Assembly: GCF_017355955.1 (NCBI RefSeq)
Contig: NZ_JAFFID010000001.1
Location: forward strand, 2,232,001 to 2,296,000
Source of the DNA: Sabulibacter ruber
Lineage (GTDB): Bacteria; Bacteroidota; Bacteroidia; Cytophagales; Hymenobacteraceae
DNA length: 64,000 bases
Direction: 5' to 3'
Shown here: in pieces, positions 8,562-19,700 of the stretch
Layout of the letters: every line of letters begins with the position of its first letter
How positions within the stretch are numbered: the stretch's first letter is position 1
Notes under the pieces: generated by a model
Database searches by the model: none
What the model was told of the DNA's origin: nothing
What the model saw: the letters and a program-made list of their open reading frames with translations, nothing else
Translations under genes and position numbers: made by a program

Positions 8562-11500
8562 ATGAAGAAAATCTTACTATTGAGTCTTCTCTTGTTGTCT
8601 GTGCTTTTGAACGAAGCTATGGCACAAACGAAGACCATCACAGGAAGAGTGACTGATGCCGCTACAGGCGAAGGCATGCCTGGGGTAACAGTTCAGCTCA
8701 AAGGGACCAGTACGGCTGCCCCAACAGATGTGAATGGAGGTTATTCAATTTCCGTACCCACAACTGGAGGTACTCTTGTGTATTCATTCATTGGATACAC
8801 AAACCAAGAAATTGCAATTGGTAACCAAACTACCATCAATGTGCGGTTGGCAACCGATGCCAGAGCATTAGGTGAAGTTGTAGTAACAGCTTTGGGTATT
8901 GAAAGACAGAAAAAAGAAGTTGGCTATGCTGCCACTACAGTAACAGAACAAGTGCTTACCAGAGCCGCTCCAGTAAACGTGGCAAACGGTCTGCAAGGAA
9001 AAGTTTCCGGTTTGAATATTACCACTACCAACAGTGGGGTGTTTGAAAACGTGAAAATCAACCTTCGCGGTATCCGTTCATTAACTGGTAATAACAACCC
9101 GCTCCTTTTGTTAGACGGTGTGCCAGCTGATATCAACTACTTGTCATCTCTTAATCCAAATGACATTGAAAATGTGACTGTATTGAAGGGAGCTTCTGGC
9201 GCCGCTTTGTACGGTCCGGATGCGAGAAACGGGGTGATTGTAGTAACTACAAAAAAGGGGTCTCTTGATGAGAAACCTGTAATTACAGTAAATCACTCAA
9301 CTCAGCTTTCTCAAATCTCTTTCTTCCCTAAGTTCCAGGAGACTTTTGGTAGCGGTGGTGGAGGAGCCTATATTCCTTACGAGAACTGGTCATGGGGACC
9401 AAGATTCGATGGTTCCCAAGTTTTGCTGGGTGATCCTCTTGAAAACGGGAATGAGCAGATCGTAACTTATAGTCCTAGAAACGACAGAAAAGAATTCTTT
9501 GAAACTGGCGTTACCACACAGAACAACGTATCTCTGGCTCTGAAAGACTTTTACATCAGCTTACAGGACGCCAATGTACATGGTATTGTACCAGATGATA
9601 AGAACCGTAGAACAGGTATCAGACTCAATACTGGTAAAGAATACGGCAGAGTAAAGGTTGGCTTGAACACCAACTATATCCAGCAGAACTACAACATCTT
9701 TGATGATGAGCAAATGGCTGACTGGAATGCTTCTAACAACGTAGGTCTGAACCAAGGTTTGATGAACCTTATCTTCAACACGCCAGCTCACGTTCCATTG
9801 ACAAGCTATAAAGACTTTGAGAACAATGAGTTTGCAATGTTTAACAACTACTTCAACCACTATGGTTTGAACCCATATTTTGCCATTGATAACTGGCGTA
9901 AAACTGGTAAAAGAGAAGACCTCCTTACCAACCTTGATTTCAGCTTTAAAGCCGCCGATTGGTTAACTTTAAACTACAGAGCCGCTCTTACTTCTCAAAG
10001 CATCAATGAGAGAAGAACTTCTAAAGGAGAAACTCCAAGTGCCTTTGGCTCACCAAGAGGGTTAGATCCAATCCCAAGCACGGTTGAAGAAAGATCTTTA
10101 CGTTATACCCGTTTGTCTTCTGAAGCCTTTGCCAACCTGAATAAAGAAATCAATGAAGATTTCAAAGTAAATGCGGTGGTTGGTACCTATGTTCGTCAAG
10201 ACGATGCCCGTGACACCAGAGTAGGTGCTACCAGCCTTGTAGTTCCAGAGTTGTTCAATATCTCTCAGCGCATTGGCCAGTTGACCGGTTCATCGCCTCA
10301 GCGTAGATCAAGACTTTTCTCTCTTTATGGAAGTGTTGGTTTAAGCTACAGAAGCTGGGCTAACATTGAAGTAACAGGCCGTAATGACCAAACTTCTGTG
10401 CTTGCAGTTGGAAACAACTCCTTCTTTTACCCAGGCGTGAGTGGTTCATTGGTATTGACAGATGCTATCAGCGCTTTGCAAGACAATGACATTCTTTCTT
10501 ATTTAAAACTGAGAGCTTCCTGGAGCAAAACAGGTAACGCTGATATCAACCCATATTCTTTAGCGGCAACCTTCTCACAAGCTAGCGGCTTCCCTTATGG
10601 TTCATTACCAGGATATACAGCAAACAACACTATCTTCGATGCTAATTTGGAGCCTGAGTTTATTGAGAGCCGTGAGGTTGGTATTGAGACAAGCTTCCTG
10701 AATGATAGAATTTTCTTCGAAGCTACTTACTTCAACCAGCAAAACGACAACCAGATCATTCCAATCAGCTTATCTAGCGCTACTGGTTATACAAGTGCTT
10801 ACGTGAACGCTGCTTCGTTCAACAACAAAGGGATTGAAATGGATTTAAGATTAACTCCATTGGTATCTTTGGGCGATGTAGATGTTGAGTTCAGAGCAAA
10901 TGCTACTTACAACACCAATGAAATCACCAGCCTGTACCAAGGCATGGATGAACTTTCCATTGGAGGTTATACTGGGGCTGCTAACTATGCCGTTGTTGGT
11001 TATCCGGCTTTCATCATCAAAGCCAGAGATTACGCAAGAGACCCAGAAGGAAGAATTATTGTTGATCCTGTAACTGGTTTCCCTGAAGTAGACGCTACTC
11101 TTAAGAACTTTGGACGTACTTTACCTACTTGGACTGTGGGTATCAACCCTTCAGTGAAATGGAAAGGTTTGAATCTCTCTGTACTTGCTGAATACAAAGC
11201 CGGTCACTACGCCTACCACGATATAGGAAACGCTATGGCCTGGACTGGTGTTTCTGCTGCAACAGCTTACAACAACCGGGAGAGATTCGTTATTCCTAAC
11301 TCTGTGATCCAGCAAGAGGACGGAACCTACGTTCCAAACACGAACGTAACTGTGAACAATGTGGAGGCTTTCTATACTGGTGTGTACAGAGATGCTCTTT
11401 CTAACTTTATCACAAGTGCCGCTTCCTGGAGACTGCGCGAAGTTGCTTTAACTTATGATTTACCAGCAAGCTTCCTGGGCAGACAAAATATCGTAAAAGG

Positions 11501-11711
11501 TGCTACTGTATCACTTATTGGTAGAAACCTATTCTTGTGGTTGCCAGAAACAAACGTTTATACAGATCCTGATTTCACCTTCAGCTCTCCTAACTCATCT
11601 TTCGGGTCGGGTGCATCAGGTGTGACTTCCGGTAACCAGGCTGGTATCTCAAACTCTACTATCAATCCTCCAGTACGCACGTTTGGTGGTAGTGTAACTC
11701 TAACCTTCTAA
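8562..11711 (+). CDS. SusC/RagA family TonB-linked outer-membrane receptor (system 1)
   Basis: A 1049-residue protein of typical SusC length. A signal peptide (MKKILLLSLLLLSVLLNEAMAQ) is followed by a carboxypeptidase-regulatory-like domain (TITGRVTDAATGEGMPGV), then the family plug motif (LRGIRSLTGNNNPLLLLDGV) and a long barrel ending NPPVRTFGGSVTLTF with a terminal Phe. It should form the TonB-driven pore under the SusD lid encoded next. The gene is visibly AT-richer in third codon positions than most of the window. The imported ligand is unknown: no hydrolase is encoded beside it. Confidence 0.93.
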   Translation: MKKILLLSLLLLSVLLNEAMAQTKTITGRVTDAATGEGMPGVTVQLKGTSTAAPTDVNGGYSISVPTTGGTLVYSFIGYTNQEIAIGNQTTINVRLATDARALGEVVVTALGIERQKKEVGYAATTVTEQVLTRAAPVNVANGLQGKVSGLNITTTNSGVFENVKINLRGIRSLTGNNNPLLLLDGVPADINYLSSLNPNDIENVTVLKGASGAALYGPDARNGVIVVTTKKGSLDEKPVITVNHSTQLSQISFFPKFQETFGSGGGGAYIPYENWSWGPRFDGSQVLLGDPLENGNEQIVTYSPRNDRKEFFETGVTTQNNVSLALKDFYISLQDANVHGIVPDDKNRRTGIRLNTGKEYGRVKVGLNTNYIQQNYNIFDDEQMADWNASNNVGLNQGLMNLIFNTPAHVPLTSYKDFENNEFAMFNNYFNHYGLNPYFAIDNWRKTGKREDLLTNLDFSFKAADWLTLNYRAALTSQSINERRTSKGETPSAFGSPRGLDPIPSTVEERSLRYTRLSSEAFANLNKEINEDFKVNAVVGTYVRQDDARDTRVGATSLVVPELFNISQRIGQLTGSSPQRRSRLFSLYGSVGLSYRSWANIEVTGRNDQTSVLAVGNNSFFYPGVSGSLVLTDAISALQDNDILSYLKLRASWSKTGNADINPYSLAATFSQASGFPYGSLPGYTANNTIFDANLEPEFIESREVGIETSFLNDRIFFEATYFNQQNDNQIIPISLSSATGYTSAYVNAASFNNKGIEMDLRLTPLVSLGDVDVEFRANATYNTNEITSLYQGMDELSIGGYTGAANYAVVGYPAFIIKARDYARDPEGRIIVDPVTGFPEVDATLKNFGRTLPTWTVGINPSVKWKGLNLSVLAEYKAGHYAYHDIGNAMAWTGVSAATAYNNRERFVIPNSVIQQEDGTYVPNTNVTVNNVEAFYTGVYRDALSNFITSAASWRLREVALTYDLPASFLGRQNIVKGATVSLIGRNLFLWLPETNVYTDPDFTFSSPNSSFGSGASGVTSGNQAGISNSTINPPVRTFGGSVTLTF

Positions 11712-11737
11712 AGAGTAAATTTAATTTTAACTTAAAA

Positions 11738-13273
11738 ATGAAAAAAGTTATATATTCAGTATTCACGCTCCTCATGCTAGGTGCATCAGGGTGTAGCGAT
11801 GACTTCTTTGATATAAATGAAAACCCAAATGCCCCAACTGAGGAGTCAATCACTCCTCAGGTGATCCTGCCACGGGTTTTACATGCAACAGCCGCCAGAA
11901 TGGCCACCTCTTATGACTATTCGGCTCATTGGATGGGCTATTGGGCCCGCTCAGGTTCATACGGACCAAGTGCAGAGCAAGAGTCTTACAACATCACCAC
12001 AACTTATCAGGCAGACGAGTGGTCTGGCTGGTATGATATCCTGAAAGATGTTGACCTGATGGAGGAAAAGGCTACAGCCACAGGAGACAAATTTTATATT
12101 GCAGCGGCTAAATACCTTAAGTCTGTTGGCTTTATGTATTTGGTAGACCAATACAACAATGTCCCTTATTCTCAAGCCTTTGATTACGCCGGTGGTAACA
12201 TTCTACCAGCCTATGACAAAGGAGAAGACATCTACAAAGATCTTCTGTTGCAGTTAGAAGAAGCTGCTAAACTAATGGCAGAGGCAGAAGTAACCTCTAA
12301 CACAAGCACTGTAGACATACTGGTGTACTCTCAAAAGGCTGGAGCAGCTGTAAACCCTACTGGAGCTGCCGAAAAACTTTTATGGCGTAAACTAATCAAT
12401 ACCCAGCGCCTTAAACTGATTCTTCGTCAGGTAAACGTTCCAGGATTTAACGCGAAAGCTGAGACTGATAAAGTTGTAGCGGAAGGAAGTGGTTTCTTAA
12501 TGGCTGGCGAAACAGTAGCAGTACAGCCAGGTTATGCCGAAGCAGCTGGCCAGCAGAACCCTTTCTACGACACTTATGAAGAGTCTGCATTGGGAGCGGT
12601 TGATAACTACAACCGGGCTAACAACTATGTATTGAATAAGCTTCGTGACAACAATGACCCACGGTATCAGTACTACTTTAGCCAGGCAGCAACGCCTAGA
12701 GGTGGTATCCTTTACTATGGATATAACTTTGGTGAGATCATTCCAAATGATGCACCTAACGCCGCAAACTCTTCTGATGTTTCTGGCCCAGGTCTAGCTA
12801 AGAGCCCTACTCAACCACAATGGCTGTTCACTTCTATTGAGAGCTTATTCTTGCAAGCAGAAGCTACTCAAAGAGGTTTACTGGCAGGAGACGCCAAAAC
12901 CACATATGAGGCTGCTGTAAAAGAGTCTTTCAACTGGTTGGAAGTAGAAAATGCTGAAACTGCAGCAACTACTTATCTCTCAGAAGAGTTTGCAAACTTT
13001 GATGACCCAGGAAACACTAATAAGATTAACCTTATTGTGATGCAGAAATATCTGTCATTAGTGGGTATCAATAACTTTGAGGCTTGGGTAGATTACAGAA
13101 GAGTAGGTGTTCCTACAGACCTTCCATTATCACTTTACCCAGGCAGAGGTGGCAACAACATTCCTGTTAGATTATTGTATCCTCAAGCAGAGTTTACTTA
13201 CAATGCTGCCAACGTATCCGCTCAAGGTAACATCAATGCTCAGACCTCTAAAGTATTCTGGGACAAAAATTAA
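11738..13273 (+). CDS. SusD/RagB family outer-membrane lipoprotein (system 1)
   Basis: 511 residues. A lipoprotein signal peptide with Cys in ASGCSDDFFDINENPNAP gives the SusD-like N-terminal motif (DxxxxNPN). The TPR-like helical core and the C-terminal NFEAWVDYRRVGVP...RLLYPQAE segment match the SusD_2-type branch. It lies 26 bases after susC and shares its AT-rich composition, so the two are one transcript. It is the ligand-binding lid of the SusC pore at the cell surface. Confidence 0.92.
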   Translation: MKKVIYSVFTLLMLGASGCSDDFFDINENPNAPTEESITPQVILPRVLHATAARMATSYDYSAHWMGYWARSGSYGPSAEQESYNITTTYQADEWSGWYDILKDVDLMEEKATATGDKFYIAAAKYLKSVGFMYLVDQYNNVPYSQAFDYAGGNILPAYDKGEDIYKDLLLQLEEAAKLMAEAEVTSNTSTVDILVYSQKAGAAVNPTGAAEKLLWRKLINTQRLKLILRQVNVPGFNAKAETDKVVAEGSGFLMAGETVAVQPGYAEAAGQQNPFYDTYEESALGAVDNYNRANNYVLNKLRDNNDPRYQYYFSQAATPRGGILYYGYNFGEIIPNDAPNAANSSDVSGPGLAKSPTQPQWLFTSIESLFLQAEATQRGLLAGDAKTTYEAAVKESFNWLEVENAETAATTYLSEEFANFDDPGNTNKINLIVMQKYLSLVGINNFEAWVDYRRVGVPTDLPLSLYPGRGGNNIPVRLLYPQAEFTYNAANVSAQGNINAQTSKVFWDKN

Positions 13274-13284
13274 TTTCAAGGATA

Positions 13285-14337
13285 ATGATGAAAAATTTAA
13301 GAAATATATTCCCGTTTGTCCTCCTTTGCTTAGGGCTTAGCTCATGCTTAGATGACGACTATATAACTGGTAACAACAATGAATCGCCTAACATTGTTGA
13401 GTTTCCAGAGCAACCAAACGTTGCAGTTGCGGATGGCTATTTGTATCCAGTGTATGTTAAATCTGCACCCATTTCAAATGAAGAGGAGATTGTGGTGCCA
13501 GTTAGCTACTCAGGAACAAACCAAGCTCCTGAAGACATTGTTGTAAATGTTAGCATAGATCAGGCAATGATTAACGCCTACAATAATGCATTTTTGGATT
13601 ATACCATAGAGCAGGCATTAGTAGGTATTGCTCCAGAAGATGTTGCAGAAGTTACTGAAGAAGCAACCAAAGAAGCTGAAGCTCAGTTCTTCACCATGAT
13701 TCCAGCAAACTTATTCAGCATTCCATCTCAGGTTACTATTAAAAAAGGAGAGCGTCGTGCTGACTTGGTGATCAAAGTGAACACTGCCAACTTTGACTTA
13801 ACCAAGAGATACGGTTTACCCTTAAAGCTAACTTCTCAGCAGGCTACTGTTAGCGGTAACTTTGGCACTGCTATCTTTGGCCTTGCAGCTAAAAACAAAT
13901 ATGACGGTAACTATACTGTAACTGCCACTAAACCTATGGTTGATGCGGTTAATGCTACCATCACTGGTTTCTATCCATTAGATGCTGACTTGGTGACTGT
14001 AAATGCTAATACCGTAAAAATGTTCACCTATACCTACTTAGGTGGATTGGAAGGTCACCCAATTAAGAGCAATGGGTCTAACTCCTATTATGGAAATTTT
14101 GCCCCAATGTTCACCATGGATGACGCTGGCAATGTGGTAAGCGTTACCAATTACTATGGCCAAGGCACTAACGCTAGTGGTAGAGCTGCCAAACTTGATC
14201 CTACCGGTGTAAACAAATTTACTGTTTCCGCTGATGGACAAACTAAAACTTTAGAGGTAAGCTATATCATGGTACAGGGTGGTGTAGACCGTACCTTCTT
14301 CCATGAGAAATGGACCTTTGAAGCAGATAGAGAATAG
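13285..14337 (+). CDS. Surface lipoprotein with DUF1735/BT_3987-like N-terminal domain (system 1)
   Basis: 350 residues; lipobox in LGLSSCLDDD. An acidic linker is followed by an Ig-like stretch (VVPVSYSGTNQAPEDIVVNVSID ... ITIKKGERRADLVIKV-like text, LPLKLTS) that matches the DUF1735-type domain often found on accessory lipoproteins beside SusD. The C-terminal half (YDGNYTVTATKPMVDA ... FFHEKWTFE) looks like a beta-sandwich that could bind ligand. It starts 11 bases after susD and ends at a strong terminator, closing a three-gene operon. Two adjacent ATG codons (13285, 13288) could serve as start. Confidence 0.75.
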   Translation: MMKNLRNIFPFVLLCLGLSSCLDDDYITGNNNESPNIVEFPEQPNVAVADGYLYPVYVKSAPISNEEEIVVPVSYSGTNQAPEDIVVNVSIDQAMINAYNNAFLDYTIEQALVGIAPEDVAEVTEEATKEAEAQFFTMIPANLFSIPSQVTIKKGERRADLVIKVNTANFDLTKRYGLPLKLTSQQATVSGNFGTAIFGLAAKNKYDGNYTVTATKPMVDAVNATITGFYPLDADLVTVNANTVKMFTYTYLGGLEGHPIKSNGSNSYYGNFAPMFTMDDAGNVVSVTNYYGQGTNASGRAAKLDPTGVNKFTVSADGQTKTLEVSYIMVQGGVDRTFFHEKWTFEADRE

Positions 14338-14355
14338 TACTTAGCTTAATTAAAA

Positions 14356-14392
14356 CAAAAAAGCCCTTCCGTTTAGCGGAAGGGCTTTTTTG
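14356..14392. terminator. Bidirectional terminator between convergent operons
   Basis: AAGCCCTTCCG/CGGAAGGGCTT 11-bp perfect stem with a TTTAG loop, T-run on the right and A-run on the left. It can therefore serve both the plus-strand system 1 and the minus-strand system 2 operons. Confidence 0.9.
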
Positions 14393-14431
14393 TTTCACCA
14401 TTATCCTAATCCTAGTAAACAGAAAATTATC

Positions 14432-14473
14432 TATGTTTTAGGACCAATTCTGAGAAAAGAGCCGGAAAACAGA
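14432..14473. repeat. R1 dispersed palindrome, copy 5
   Basis: GTTTTAGGACC...TTCTGAGAAAAGAGCCGGAAAACAG, a diverged copy between the convergent Sus operons. Confidence 0.6.
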
Positions 14474-14547
14474 CTTCCAAACAAGGAGTGATCACAAAAG
14501 GCTCATAATTCAGCAAAGCCATTGTTTATCAGATCGCGTTACCTGCT

Positions 14548-15153
14548 TCACCCAGTAATATACACCCGCACCTCAATGGCCCTTTGCTCTTGAGTAGAAT
14601 TATCTACCATCACCCTGAAAAATAACCGAATCACATCTCCCACGGCGAAGGTCGGCATTTCGGCATCGGTGAGTACTGCCGGTGGTTCAGTCGTAGATAT
14701 GGTATAAGTCACTATGTTTCCGGGAGCGCCTGTTAGGGTGGTGGGCAGATTGCCGGCCGTGTTCCGGGTGATAGTTGTATTAGGAGCCAGGCTGGCTGCT
14801 GCCGAAGGAGGGGCAGGGCTATAGTTTGGCGGCGTAGGGGTTCCATTTCTATAACGTTGCCCCGTTACCCTGGTCAGTTCCTGAATAGTGCGGCCTTCAG
14901 GCACCTTTATCTGCACCAATACCTGCCCCGCCGCAATGGAGTTCTGCTTGATGATGTAGGCGTTGTCTTCCATCCGGGCCACCCCGTTAGACTCTACCGA
15001 CTGCGGAAAGGTGATGGCCGCAGCCGGAATAGGATCGGGATCCGTCAACCCATCGTAGTCATCGTTCTCACATGCACTTAAAGCCACAAGCGTTAGGCTC
15101 AAGAGGCTCAGGTATAGCTTCTTCATTTTCATATTTTTTATCATTACGTTCAT
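14548..15153 (-). CDS. Accessory lipoprotein of Sus system 2, function unknown
   Basis: Up to 201 residues. Four Met codons lie in the first ten residues; MKKLYLSLLSLTLVALSAC (start at 15126) gives the best lipoprotein signal, with Cys after LSA. The mature protein starts with an acidic linker (ENDDYDGLTDPDP) and continues as a Thr/Pro-rich beta protein ending EQRAIEVRVYITG. It begins 3 bases after the SusD stop codon, so it is the third gene of the susC-susD operon on the minus strand. By position it resembles the accessory lipoprotein of system 1, but I see no clear homology between the two. Confidence 0.7.
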   Translation of the reverse strand: MNVMIKNMKMKKLYLSLLSLTLVALSACENDDYDGLTDPDPIPAAAITFPQSVESNGVARMEDNAYIIKQNSIAAGQVLVQIKVPEGRTIQELTRVTGQRYRNGTPTPPNYSPAPPSAAASLAPNTTITRNTAGNLPTTLTGAPGNIVTYTISTTEPPAVLTDAEMPTFAVGDVIRLFFRVMVDNSTQEQRAIEVRVYITG

Positions 15154-15156
15154 TAA

Positions 15157-16692
15157 CTACTCCATCCACCAAACAGGAACCAGGAAGCCCGCCGGATAAT
15201 CCCTCAACGGCACATTCTCGCGGTTAGCCTGGATTTCGTTTTGCACATAAGGCCACCTGGTTGGGATGCGGTTCACCCCTGCCAAAGCATTCTGCGGCAA
15301 CGCTAATTGCGGATAGCCTGTGCGGCGGTAGTCATTATAGGCTTCGTAGGCATTTCCGGCAGAAGAAACCCATTTGTCACGTATGAGCACGTTCAGCTTA
15401 CCTTCTGCAGTGGGGTTTGCAGTAAAGGCCGCCACCCTGGAGTTGATATAAGTAGTGGCATTAGCGCTGAAGTTGGCCGGAGTATAGGTAGGCCCCAGGA
15501 AAGTGGAGATGTCAGAAAAGTTAGCCTCCAGCGCCTGCTGGTAAAGGGCAGCCGGATCTCCGGTGGTGCCCAGGGTAAGCGCAGCCTCCGCCAACCAATA
15601 GTACACCAAGGATGCTGTAATCAGGCGCATGGGTGCCTGATCATTAGGAGACCCTACGTTTACGGTTCCGTTGTTGGCCGTCTGGCCTCTTCCTATAATG
15701 TACAAGCCCCACCTAGACCTGTTTGCGGACGTGAAGTTCTGCACCGTATGGACTCCGTTGTCATAGCTCACATAGTTCCCCCCTGTTTGGGTGATGATTG
15801 TGGGCAACCGAGGATCGTTCAGCACCTGCATAGAATCCAGAAACCGCGTACTCACAATCATGTCATTGGGGCGAGTCAAATGATTGTACATATACAAAGG
15901 ATTCTGAGCCCCAGATGAAGAAAAGAAAGGCACGTTGAAGTTATCTGCGTTGGAGGTGATGAACTTATTTTGGGCAATGAGTTCATTTATGCGGGCAGTA
16001 GCTGTGGAAGGATCTTTCTTCCGGCTCTGAAGGTAAATTTTTAGTTTGATGGAGTTGGCTACCCTAGTCCATTTATCTATGGTAGTACTCATTGGCGTAC
16101 TTTCTCCATAAATGAGATCACCCGCAGGAGTAGCAAGTACGTTTGTCTTGTTCAGGTCAGCAATTGCTTCATCCAGTATGGTAATGATACTAGGGTAGAT
16201 CTCCTGCTGCGGATCATATTGGGGATTGGGTGCTTCATCAAAGGCAAGCGCCTGCTGAAAAGGCACATCCCCCCAAATATCCGTAGTCACCGTCCAAACA
16301 TAGGCTTCCAGAACCCCTGCCATCCCGGCATGGACAAAGTTACCCTCTTCCCTACCCTGCACCCTGATCTGGCGGAGATCATCCAGAAGATTCGCATAGA
16401 TGGTGTTCCATTCATTATTCAGGTCAGCCGGGCCAATGTTGTACCGGTCATAGGGGTCTGACTGTGTACCAGTGCCTGCCATCTGCTGCATCCACAGAGA
16501 ACTTACCAACTGAACGGTATTGCCCATCACAAACCCTACCCCCAACTCAGCCCCCGGCAAGATGTACTGCACCCCAGAAGTAGGCAAGTTGTTCGGGTTG
16601 GTGTTGACATCCAGGAAATCATCGCAGGAACTAACCACCGCCAAACCTATTGCCACCAGCATGATCTTTGATACTCGTATAAATCTTTTCAT
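15157..16692 (-). CDS. SusD/RagB family outer-membrane lipoprotein (system 2)
   Basis: 511 residues. The lipoprotein signal ends VVSSCDDFLDVNTNPNN, where CDDFLDVNxNPN is the classic SusD N-terminus. The C-terminal AYEAYNDYRRTGYPQL and YPAGFLVPVWWME blocks place it in the same branch as the system 1 SusD. It lies 19 bases downstream of its susC. It is expected to sit on the SusC pore and capture ligand; the ligand is unknown. Confidence 0.92.
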   Translation of the reverse strand: MKRFIRVSKIMLVAIGLAVVSSCDDFLDVNTNPNNLPTSGVQYILPGAELGVGFVMGNTVQLVSSLWMQQMAGTGTQSDPYDRYNIGPADLNNEWNTIYANLLDDLRQIRVQGREEGNFVHAGMAGVLEAYVWTVTTDIWGDVPFQQALAFDEAPNPQYDPQQEIYPSIITILDEAIADLNKTNVLATPAGDLIYGESTPMSTTIDKWTRVANSIKLKIYLQSRKKDPSTATARINELIAQNKFITSNADNFNVPFFSSSGAQNPLYMYNHLTRPNDMIVSTRFLDSMQVLNDPRLPTIITQTGGNYVSYDNGVHTVQNFTSANRSRWGLYIIGRGQTANNGTVNVGSPNDQAPMRLITASLVYYWLAEAALTLGTTGDPAALYQQALEANFSDISTFLGPTYTPANFSANATTYINSRVAAFTANPTAEGKLNVLIRDKWVSSAGNAYEAYNDYRRTGYPQLALPQNALAGVNRIPTRWPYVQNEIQANRENVPLRDYPAGFLVPVWWME

Positions 16693-16711
16693 GACAAAGT
16701 TTTCTGAAGGG

Positions 16712-19700
16712 TTAGAAGGTGAAGCGAAGATTCAATCCATAGTTGCGAACAGAGGGCGGTGAGTTAAATTCAAAGCCCCTGGTATTGGAACCAAGCTGGT
16801 TTGACTCAGGGTCAGCGTGCCGAAGGTTGGGTGCGTAGAAAAGTAGGTTGCGCCCGGTCACTGACAAATTGATGCCCTTGAAGGGAGTTCTGGCCAGAAT
16901 ACTGGTGGGCAGGGTGTACCCAAGGCTTACTTCGCGCAACCTCAGCACCGAGGCATCAAACACCGCGAACTCTGAGGCGTTATTGAAGTGCGTCCAGTAC
17001 TGCTGCGCCGTAATCTGGATGTTGTTGGGCGTAGTGGTGGCTTCGCCCGCCTCATTAGCCAGTACTCCCTCAAACATATAGGGCTGTTCGCGGTTTTCGG
17101 CAGTTTCCTCCAAAACGCCTCTTAAACGGGCAATCTGGGCTTGCCGTGAGTAAAAGTCCCCTCCATGCACGTACTGCACCAGAGCACTCAAGCTAAAACC
17201 TTTGAAGGAGATTGTGTTTGATAAACTGCCCCACCAATCGGCATTGGGATCACCGATGATCTGCGGATTGGGGTCCACCACAGGCAAGCCGTTGGTAGGG
17301 TTTATGATCAACTGTCCTTCCGGGGTTCTTCTAAAGGTAGTCCCTTGTAGAACCCCGAAGGGTTGCCCTGGCTGCAACAACGGGCTTAACCCGGTAAACC
17401 CGCTCCCACTGCTTCCTGATGTAGGGTCTATGTACCCGGTGGTGAGGGTGAATTGATCCAGCCCAGGGGCAAGTTCCACTACCTCTGTCTCCAGTTTAGT
17501 GAAGTTGGCGCTCACATCCCACCTGAACCCCTCTTCAAACTGGATGGGGGTAGCCGATGCCGCAATTTCCCATCCTTTATTGTCAATTCTCCCGGCATTG
17601 GTGGTATAGGTGAGAAATCCGGTAGAACCTGGTACGGTCAGGTTCAGAATCTGATCTTTAGTACTGTTGTTGAAGTAATTCACATCCAACGCACCCCTTC
17701 CATTATAGAAAGTAAACTCCGCCCCTATTTCATAGGACTTTTTGTTTTCCGGCTTTAAGTTCATGTTTCCTCGCCGGTCATTTCGGGTGAAGGCCAGAAC
17801 TGAACCGTTGAAAGGAAAAGTAAGGCCCGCCACGTTGTTACCAAAGGATTGGGTCACATAATAGGTACTGGTAAGGTAAGGGTTAGTGTCATTGCCCACC
17901 ATGGCGTAACTGGCCCGCAGCTTTCCATAGCTCAGGATATTGTTACTCAAGCCCAGCGCATCAGTGAAAACAAACCCCACGCTGACCGATGGATAGAAAT
18001 AGCTGTTATTGGCGGTGGGCAAAGTAGAGGACCAGTCATTTCTGGCGGTAAACTCCGTAAACAACCAGTTTTTGTAGTTTAACCCTAATTGCCCGTAAAC
18101 GCCCACTAAACGCCTTTCGGTGTTATAGTTGGTGGTGAAGGTAGTGGTAGGCAGGTGGTTGGCCAGGTTGTAAAACTCAGGTACCACCAAATCCTCTGCC
18201 CTAATGGTATTCTGCCTTGTCTCCACCATGTTCACCTGGGTTCCTACCAGAGCCCTGACATTGAAGTCAGGGGTAATGTCTTTCTGGTACACCCCAAACA
18301 AATCATGGTTGATGGACTGAAAGCCAATATCATCATAAAGCTGGGAGCCGCGCCGGTTAGTGGCCGTGTTACCGTTAGAATTGTAGGAACCATACCCGTA
18401 TGCCTGCAACCGATCATCAGAATACTGATCCAAGCCAATCCGGTAGGTAGCCGTGAAATCTTTAAAGAATTCTGGGTTGTAGTTAAAAGTGGCACTCACA
18501 ATAGACCGATTCACCTCACTCTCATAAAACGACTCATTGACGCTCCACATAGGGTTATCACGGTTCAGCTCGGTAAACAAGGTAGGTGCCTGAACCCCTG
18601 CCCTAAGTTTATAGGGAACATTCTGGATGTCAAAGCTACGGGGTATGAAAGGCAACGTAAACCAGGGGCTGGAACCGGAGTTTCCCTGCAAGGAGCCTTC
18701 CTGGTTGGTTTTTGCATACAGCACCGAGGCATCCACGGAGAAGCCGTGCCCCAGGGTGGCGTTCCCTGCCGCCCGCAACGTATACCTGTCTAAGCCACTA
18801 TTAGGGATGATACCTTCCTGGTTGGTGGTGTTGGCACTGAAGATGTACCGCATCTTCTCGTTTCCGCTGGAGAGCGTTACCCCGTTATCCCAGATGCGCC
18901 CGGTCTGGAAGAAATCCTTCACGTTGTCTGGGTAAGCCTGGTAAGCGAGCCTGGTCATAGGATTCCCGCTCACATTGGGCACGGAGTCAAGGCCCGGTGT
19001 ACCGAAACGCGGCCCCCAACTGTCTGTAGAAGCGGAGTTGTAGCGGCCGTTAATTCCCTGGCCGTACTCATTCTGGTACTTGGGTAGCCCATACACTTCC
19101 TGGATGTTGTAGGAAGAGGTTACGGTTATTTCCACATCGCCTGCCCGGCCCCGTTTAGTGGTGATGATAACAGCCCCGTTACTGGCCCGGGCGCCGTACA
19201 AGGCAGCTGCGGCTGGCCCTTTCAACACAGTCATAGACTCAATGTCATTGGGGTGAATATCCAGTGCGCGGTTTGAGTAAGCTGCTCCCCCCACCGTTGG
19301 GCTAGAAGAATAGGTGGTGTTGTTACTGATGGGCACCCCATCTACCACAAACAGCGGCTGGTTATTACCGGTAGCCGAAGAAAGCCCTCTGATAAAGATC
19401 TGGGACCCGGACCCCGGCATCCCGCTGGAGGAGATGATTTCTACCCCGGCCACCTTTCCCTGAAGGGCGTTCACCACGTTGGGCTCAGACTTCTGGGCGA
19501 GCTGCTCTCCCTTTACATCCTGTACCGCATAGTTTACTTCCCTTCTTTGCCGCTCTATACCCACCGCCGTTACTACTACTTCACCTAGTTGCTTGGCATC
19601 TTCGGCTAGTGTGACATTTATGGTGCTTTGGTTTCCAATCTCTACCTCTCGGTTAAGATACCCAATGTAGGTAAACACCAGCGTTCCGCCCGCTGAGGGT

